Part shown: positions 59,257 through 64,000 of the stretch, piece after piece
How positions within the stretch are numbered: position 1 is the stretch's first letter
Layout: each line of letters starts with the position of its first letter
DNA from: Kibdelosporangium sp. MJ126-NF4
Lineage (GTDB): Bacteria; Actinomycetota; Actinomycetes; Mycobacteriales; Pseudonocardiaceae
Length of the DNA stretch: 64,000 bases
NCBI RefSeq assembly: GCF_000826545.1
Contig: NZ_CDME01000010.1
Coordinates: 62,001 to 126,000, forward strand
Direction of reading: 5' to 3'
The notes under the pieces: model-generated
What the model was told of the DNA's origin: nothing
What the model saw: only the letters and a program-made list of their open reading frames with translations
The model's database searches: none
Program-made: the position numbers and the translations under genes

Positions 59257-59844
59257 TCACGATTCCGGCGGCAGATCCCGGCTCAGTGTGAGCAGCGCGA
59301 TGAACTCCTTGTACGCGCCTTCGACACGCTGTTTGTCGCCGGTCACGTCGAGGTCGAGCAGTAGCCCGCGTACCTGGGCGACGACGATTGTGGCGAGCCG
59401 TCGAGCCTCGGGTCGGCCACACCCGGACGCCAGGAATCCGTCGCTGAAGATGTCGAGCCACTCGGTGCTGAGCTGGGCCCGTGACACGCCAGGCTGGTCC
59501 ACGCCGAGGCGGCTCGACGCGGCCAGTTGGCCGAACAGCCGGAAGTACTGACCGGCCTCGTCGCTGGCGAACCACATCCACGCCCGCGACAGCACGTGGA
59601 GGAAGTCGGGGACGGCGGGCAGTTCGGTTCGCGCGCGGGCGAGTTCCCGCTCCCGGCATCGGCGCAAAGCCGTGTCGAGCAAGGCCTGCCGGGAGCCGAA
59701 ATGGTGGACGAGCATGCGCGCGCTCGTGCCCGCGGCGGCGGCCAGCCGGTCGAGCGAGGCGTCCACCAGGCCGTTGACCAGCAGATCGCGCGTGACCGCG
59801 GCGAGGAGCGCCTCGCGGTGGGCCAGGTCGGCGGTTCGGGGCAT
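59257..59844 (-). CDS. TetR family transcriptional regulator
   Basis: A 195-residue TetR protein (HTH: LDRLAAAAGTSARMLVHHFGSRQALL near residues 33-58). ATG 59844 is preferred; an earlier ATG at 59862 lies inside the palindrome and has no leader. It is divergent from a small gene whose start codon is in the same palindrome, and upstream of the MFS gene on the same strand (gap 30 bp), so it may regulate both. Confidence 0.88.
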   Translation of the reverse strand: MPRTADLAHREALLAAVTRDLLVNGLVDASLDRLAAAAGTSARMLVHHFGSRQALLDTALRRCRERELARARTELPAVPDFLHVLSRAWMWFASDEAGQYFRLFGQLAASSRLGVDQPGVSRAQLSTEWLDIFSDGFLASGCGRPEARRLATIVVAQVRGLLLDLDVTGDKQRVEGAYKEFIALLTLSRDLPPES

Positions 59845-59859
59845 GCGACCGAGTCTATT

Positions 59860-59879
59860 CATGTAACGTCTCTTACATG
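59860..59879. promoter_or_regulatory. TetR-type palindrome catgtaa-n6-ttacatg
   Basis: Perfect 7-bp arms catgtaa (59860-59866) and ttacatg (59873-59879) around six bases. The right arm contains the ATG of the small + gene. It is the likely binding site of the adjacent TetR protein. Confidence 0.75.
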
Positions 59880-60200
59880 ATTCGCGCCACCTACGTCCGG
59901 ACTCTCAAACCGGGCGTCACCGACGAGCAGTTCATCGCCGCGTGGATGCCACCCGGGCAGACCGTCGACACGTACCCGGCCCGGGTGACCATCAGCCACG
60001 GCCTCGCCGACGAACGGCAGATCATCTCCACCTTCGAGCTAGACATCCCGGCGGAGCGCCTCGCCGACGCGCTGCCCACGCTCGTCCACCCCGACTCGAC
60101 ACGACGGCTCGCCGAGATCGTCGAGTCGACGCAACTGGAAGCGGTGTTCGAGGACACAGGCGTGTTCGGCGAGGCGGATCCGCAGATCAGGCCTGTGTGA
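59877..60200 (+). CDS. Small conserved protein, dimeric alpha-beta-barrel-like (107 aa)
   Basis: A 107-residue soluble protein beginning MIRATYVRTLKPGVTDEQFIAAW, a pattern often seen in small ferredoxin-fold (ABM/EthD-like) proteins. No catalytic residues can be named. The ATG is within the TetR palindrome, so the mRNA is probably leaderless and tightly repressed. The last 14 bp overlap the convergent beta-galactosidase gene. Confidence 0.7.
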   Translation: MIRATYVRTLKPGVTDEQFIAAWMPPGQTVDTYPARVTISHGLADERQIISTFELDIPAERLADALPTLVHPDSTRRLAEIVESTQLEAVFEDTGVFGEADPQIRPV

Positions 60201-62448
60201 CCGTCCACTGCTGACTCGTGCTGCCGGTGTCGTTCTGCTGCACGATCAACGCGTTGTCGGCCGTGGAGTCACCGGCCACACCGATGACCTTGCCGCTGCG
60301 CACGCTCACGATCTTCACGTGACCGGCTCCGGCGTCGGCCAGCCGCCACTGCTGGTTCGTCCCGCCGTTGGCGGTCCACTGGATGATCTTGGCTCCGTCC
60401 GCCGTCGAGTTGTCGGCCACGTCCACGGCCAGGCCGGTGGCCGCGCTGGTGATGGTCCGCACGCCGTTGCCGAGGTCGTTGACGGCCCACTGCTGGTTCA
60501 CACCGCCGTGCCGGGCGTACTGGATCAACTGGGTGCCCTGCGCCGTCGAACCGCCGGGGACGTCGAGCGCCTTGCCACTGCGCCGGTTGACCAGCACGTG
60601 GTTGTTGCTCAGTGTGCGCCGCAACGGGATCGGCCGCGGCTGGAGCTGGTGCAGGTCCAGTACGACGATCTCGTTGGCCCCCGTGCGCAGCCACGTCGCC
60701 GGGCAGAAGAGGTTCTGCTGCGGCCCGATCTTCCAGTACCGGCCGAGGTTGTTGCCGTTGACCCAGACCAGGCCGTGCGTCCAGCCGGACATGTCCAGGT
60801 AGGTGTCGCCCACAGTGGACAACGTGAGCGTGGCCTTGAAGAACAGGCCCGGCCGGTCCGGCGCGGTGATCACTGGCCTGAGCGCGGCCACGTAGGCCTC
60901 GTCGACCGGCAGCGGGTAGGTCTGCCAGCCGGTGAGTGTGGTGCCGGAGACCGACACCTGCTTGGTGATGCCCTTGCGGTCGATGAGTCCGTGCCCGAAG
61001 TTGATCCGGCCAAGGCCTTCCACGAGGATGTCCACTGTGGCGGAACCCGCGGGCAGGGTCAGCGAGTCGCCGGTGGTCACCTTCAACGGACCGGCGTAGC
61101 TTGACGGCACAGCCGTGCGCGAGATGCCGCCCTGGTACTTGCCGCCGTGGAAGACTGTGGCGTAGTCGTGCACCGCGGTGACCTTCAGGGTGCCACCGTT
61201 GGTCGACGCCTTGCGGTACAGCATGAACCCGCTGTTCTGTCCGTACGCCTCCATCGGCTTCACGTCCTGAGTGGACAGCGGCGTGGGCAGGTTGTCCCAC
61301 AGTGACGCGTAGGGAGTGGGAGTCACGCCGTCCGCGGTGATGGTGGGGATGGGCTCGGGAATTGGCGGCAGCTGGCCGACTTTCGCGGCGATGACATCGC
61401 GGTAGGACGAGTACAGCACGGCCGGTCCGCCCTGTTCGGTGATCGGCGAGCCGTAGTCGTAGCTGGTGATGTCCGGCTGGTAGTTGCTGCCGTCGTTGTT
61501 GGCGTTCGCGCCCGCCCAGTACCCGAAGTTCGTGCCGCCGTGCAGCATGTAGATGTTGAACGACAGGTCGCTGTCCATCAGGCCGCGCAACGTGTTCGTG
61601 ATGTTGGTCGGCCCGGCCATCGCGGCGTCGCCCCAGTGGGTGAGCCAGCCGGGATAGAGCTCACCGGACAGGGCGGGCACCTTGGGGAAGGACTGGCGGC
61701 ACTTTGCGATGTCCGCGGCGCTGCCGCCGGACAGGCCGATGGCGCCACCCGGCACGACCGTGTTGTTGGCCTGGACCTGGCTGAGGCCGTCCTGGGTGTA
61801 GAACGGGCCGGTGATGCCCGCGTCCAGCCACATCTGGCGGATGTCGGTGAGGTGGGGCGTCTCGTTGCCGAACGAGCCGAACTCGTTCTCGACCTGGACC
61901 ATCAGCACCGGGCCGCCGTTGTCGATCATCAACGGTTTGACGACGGGCGCGAGGGCCTTGACGTACCGGCGCACCGCGGCTATGTACCGCGCGTCCCTGC
62001 TGGTACGCAGCGACACGGGATCGTGGGCCAGCAGCCACGCGGGGATGCCGCCGAGGTCCCATTCCGCGCACACGTATGGGCCGGGACGCAACAGCACCCA
62101 CATCCCCTCCTCCTGGCAGATGCGCAGGAAGGCGGCGAAATCACGGCGGTCGGTGGTGAGGTCGAAGTGGCCTTCGCGCTCTTCGAGGTAGTTCCACATC
62201 AGGTACACGCCGATGGTGTTCAGGCCCATCGCCTTGGCCATCTGCACACGGTGGCGCCAGTACTCCCGGGGGATGCGCACGGGGTGCATCTCGCCGCTGC
62301 GGATCTGGAACGGCTTGCCGTCGAGCAGGAACGCCGAACCGTCGGCGGCGAAGCTGAACACCCGTCCGGCAGCGTGAGCCTCGCCGGTGGCGAGCATCGC
62401 GCCAAGCGGGGTCAGGAGACTGGCAGCCAGGAAACCACGTCGTTTCAT
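60187..62448 (-). CDS. Secreted GH35 beta-galactosidase with C-terminal ricin-type lectin domain
   Basis: A 753-residue exported enzyme. ATG 62448 starts a Tat-like signal (MKRRGFLAASLLTPLG, cleavage near AHA). GH35 catalytic domain: YLMWNYLEEREG, RPGPYVCAEWDLGGIPAWL split over residues ~121-139, acid/base Glu189 in QVENEFG, nucleophile Glu263 in SGELYPGW. Beta-sandwich domains follow, and residues ~615-753 form a ricin B-like trefoil with three QW repeats (NQQWAVND, NQQWRLAD, SQQWTVTQA). It releases terminal galactose from plant or other glycans outside the cell. Confidence 0.94.
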   Translation of the reverse strand: MKRRGFLAASLLTPLGAMLATGEAHAAGRVFSFAADGSAFLLDGKPFQIRSGEMHPVRIPREYWRHRVQMAKAMGLNTIGVYLMWNYLEEREGHFDLTTDRRDFAAFLRICQEEGMWVLLRPGPYVCAEWDLGGIPAWLLAHDPVSLRTSRDARYIAAVRRYVKALAPVVKPLMIDNGGPVLMVQVENEFGSFGNETPHLTDIRQMWLDAGITGPFYTQDGLSQVQANNTVVPGGAIGLSGGSAADIAKCRQSFPKVPALSGELYPGWLTHWGDAAMAGPTNITNTLRGLMDSDLSFNIYMLHGGTNFGYWAGANANNDGSNYQPDITSYDYGSPITEQGGPAVLYSSYRDVIAAKVGQLPPIPEPIPTITADGVTPTPYASLWDNLPTPLSTQDVKPMEAYGQNSGFMLYRKASTNGGTLKVTAVHDYATVFHGGKYQGGISRTAVPSSYAGPLKVTTGDSLTLPAGSATVDILVEGLGRINFGHGLIDRKGITKQVSVSGTTLTGWQTYPLPVDEAYVAALRPVITAPDRPGLFFKATLTLSTVGDTYLDMSGWTHGLVWVNGNNLGRYWKIGPQQNLFCPATWLRTGANEIVVLDLHQLQPRPIPLRRTLSNNHVLVNRRSGKALDVPGGSTAQGTQLIQYARHGGVNQQWAVNDLGNGVRTITSAATGLAVDVADNSTADGAKIIQWTANGGTNQQWRLADAGAGHVKIVSVRSGKVIGVAGDSTADNALIVQQNDTGSTSQQWTVTQA

Positions 62449-62619
62449 TTCCGATGCGCTCCTCGTCCGGATCGGCAGGGTGTTCGATTTTGTGCGCAAA
62501 CCTGCTCGATAGTCAAAGAAGAACAAACAGCATCGATCAAGTGTGAGCACAGCTGCGCACGGGAGTGTTGAGTTCTGTGTGGTTGACCCTGGCTCGTGTT
62601 GACCGGGCAGCATGGCGGA

Positions 62620-63081
62620 GTGAGCTTCAACCACAGCCCAGCCCTCGTGCCCGAACTGCTCGTCACCGACATCGCCACGAGCATCGAGTTCTGGTGCGGC
62701 CTCTGCGGATTCGACATCGCCTACCAGCGTGCGGACGAAGGCTTCGCCTACCTCACGCGCGAGCACGCGCACGTGATGCTCGAACAGGCGGGAATCGGGC
62801 GCAACTGGATCACCGCGCCACTGGAGCGCCCACTCGGACGAGGAATCAATTTCCAGATCACAGTCACCGAACTCGATCCCATCCTCGCCTCGCTCGAGAC
62901 GGCGAACCACGCGCTGTTCATGCCCCCGGAAACGAAGTGGTACCGAGTTGGTGACGAGGAGACCGGCGTCAGGCAGTTCCTCGTGACGGACCCGGACGGT
63001 TACCTGATCAGATTCCAGGAGTCACTGGGACGACGTCGCGGGTCAGGTCCGCCTCGGCCGACTCACCCCGGCCGAAGCTGA
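62620..63081 (+). CDS. VOC-fold (glyoxalase/bleomycin-resistance-type) protein
   Basis: A protein of about 153 residues with the paired beta-alpha-beta units of the VOC superfamily (PALVPELLVTDIATSIEFWC, AYLTREHAHVMLEQ, FLVTDPDGYLIRFQESLG). The last line is typical of bleomycin-resistance-like members. The start is uncertain: GTG 62620 gives a standard N-terminus, GTG 62596 would add eight residues. Ligand unknown; the ~15 C-terminal residues run into the repeat-rich DNA and look unstructured. Confidence 0.78.
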   Translation: MSFNHSPALVPELLVTDIATSIEFWCGLCGFDIAYQRADEGFAYLTREHAHVMLEQAGIGRNWITAPLERPLGRGINFQITVTELDPILASLETANHALFMPPETKWYRVGDEETGVRQFLVTDPDGYLIRFQESLGRRRGSGPPRPTHPGRS

Positions 63082-63608
63082 CGCTGTCCGGACCGAGGGG
63101 AACACCGTGGCCACCGCACTCGACCGGGGCGAACGCTGGTGGCTGCCCCGATGGGCCCGATGGCAGCCAGGCCGGGGTCCCGTCAAGGCGGAGAGTCGGT
63201 CGTGCGGATGAGGTGGTGTGCGCGGATTCCGGCTGGAAGACGGCCGACGCGCGTAAGAGCGCAAGAGCGCAGAGGTGTGCGACGCGTGCGGACATGCAGG
63301 GGGCCTGCGCGCAGGCGCAGGCGGCGTGCGCGCGAGCGCAGGGGTGCGGCCCGCGCGCGCATAGCGCAGGGGTGTGGTTCGTGGGGTGTCCCTCCCGTAT
63401 GGCCTGGGCGTAGCCATACCATGGCGTGTCGGGAGGTCGGCCTACGTTTCTGGCGTGCCCGGCGCGAGGCGGTACCGATCTCCCGGCACGTCGTGGTTTC
63501 CTTTGGCAGGTCATACGGGAGGGGCGCCCCGCGACCCCCACTCGACCCAGGAAGTCACGTGGGCTGAGCGAACCGGGGGGGAGATACGAAGTGTTGTGTC
63601 CCCCTCTT

Positions 63609-63921
63609 GGAGGCCTGCCGTCCGACGAGGACACGCAGTTCAAGCCACAAGCCAACTCGAGCATCGGGAACAAGCCCGACACAGCGGGCATCACAGGCTC
63701 GTCCCCGGGGCGGGCCTTCGGCGATGGCCGCACACACGGCGGCAGCGGCAGCCACGCGGCGGCAGTCACTGGGATGTCCGCAGCCATGCGGCGACTGCAC
63801 ACACATGTCGGCTGCAGACACGAGATGGCCGCAGACACGAGATGGCCGCAGACACGAGATGGCCGCGCTCACGTGTCCGCCGGGGAAAGAGAAAGAAGTC
63901 CTCGCCGGACGGCAGGCCTCC
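63609..63921. repeat. 24-bp inverted repeat pair enclosing 265 bp
   Basis: 63609-63632 and the reverse complement of 63898-63921 agree at 23 of 24 positions (core aggcctgccgtccg). The enclosed DNA holds the 17-bp tandem repeat. The pair could be ends of a small mobile or invertible unit; no recombinase gene is nearby. Confidence 0.65.
63814..63864 (+). repeat. Three tandem copies of a 17-bp unit
   Basis: gcagacacgagatggcc is repeated exactly three times without gaps (63814-63830, 63831-63847, 63848-63864). There are no spacers, so it is not a CRISPR array. Confidence 0.9.
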
Positions 63922-64000
63922 GAGAGGGAAACCAACCCGTGGTCTGTCCACCCGGTTGGCTGTGCTCACGTGATTTCCCGGGTCCAGTGGTAGAGAGGCG

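Larger units (their letters stand above)
63082..64000. other. Repeat-rich DNA without a credible gene
   Basis: About 0.9 kb to the window edge. Open frames exist on both strands but are built from low-complexity Arg/Ala/Gly codons and match no family. The stretch 63250-63370 is a degenerate array of gcgcag/gcgcgc words. Inverted pairs occur at 63390-63401/63512-63523 (ccctcccgtatg) and 63609-63632/63898-63921, and a tandem array lies at 63814-63864. Confidence 0.6.

Noticed and set aside
63008..63838. Minus-strand frame of 276 codons in the repeat region as a gene
   Set aside because: Composition is dominated by Arg/Ala/Pro/Ser words repeated from the DNA repeats, with no ribosome-binding site or recognisable domain.
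63814..63864. Possible CRISPR array
   Set aside because: The three 17-bp units are directly adjacent without spacers, and no cas gene is present.

Overview
The window looks like chromosomal DNA of a high-G+C filamentous actinomycete, most likely of the order Pseudonocardiales (a relative of Amycolatopsis, Kibdelosporangium or Lentzea). Evidence: very high G+C, many GTG and some TTG starts, ATGA/GTGA-coupled operons, a PptH-PptT pair, an IdeR/DmdR-type iron box, a PrpR/RamB-type regulator and many secreted glycan- or phosphate-active enzymes. The order is inferred from gene content and composition, not from a marker gene. No rRNA, tRNA, CRISPR array or complete insertion sequence was seen.

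Layout. 0-5.6 kb: end of a DUF1295 membrane methyltransferase, a 1061-residue NACHT NTPase (bacterial NLR relative), a small basic protein and the pptH-pptT couple. 5.7-17.4 kb: secreted beta-helix protein, a P-type ATPase-like protein with a degenerate phosphorylation motif, TetR-DHA2 efflux pair, a CobW-type GTPase, a POT peptide transporter, RecD2 helicase, a cold-shock-domain protein and a DUF1304 protein. 17.5-23.4 kb: divergent GNAT/XRE-cupin pair sharing a palindrome, a split transketolase behind a MerR-type promoter, an AraC remnant, an LRR protein and a PBP4-type DD-peptidase. 23.5-28 kb: secreted metallophosphatase, MFS and beta-propeller operon, and an EF-hand protein. 28-30 kb: a DUF222-HNH endonuclease gene enclosed by two ~180-bp imperfect inverted repeats. 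30-34.7 kb: a siderophore uptake operon with an iron box and an AraC regulator of lower G+C; its ATPase is missing.

The centre of interest is 35.5-53 kb, built around vitamin B12. A cobalamin-riboswitch operon encodes an ECF transporter (S, fused A-A, T) together with secreted or surface-anchored alpha-toroid proteins and small Trp/Tyr-rich secreted proteins. This recalls animal intrinsic factor/transcobalamin split into separate polypeptides. A further alpha-toroid gene has its own cobalamin riboswitch. Next come prpR and prpDC of the methylcitrate cycle. The missing lyase gene, prpB, lies 11 nt downstream of B12-independent metE, which has a third cobalamin riboswitch. The predicted logic is that when B12 is scarce the cell imports it, makes methionine without it, and makes the last enzyme of the B12-independent propionate route. 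A fourth, broken riboswitch is fused to an acyl-CoA dehydrogenase remnant just upstream of a 3-hydroxyisobutyryl-CoA hydrolase gene.

54-64 kb: a class A PBP, an epimerase/MarR pair, an MFS exporter with a soluble C-terminal domain, a TetR/small-protein pair around a palindrome, a GH35 beta-galactosidase with a ricin-type lectin domain, a VOC-fold protein, and about 0.9 kb of repeat-rich DNA without a credible gene.
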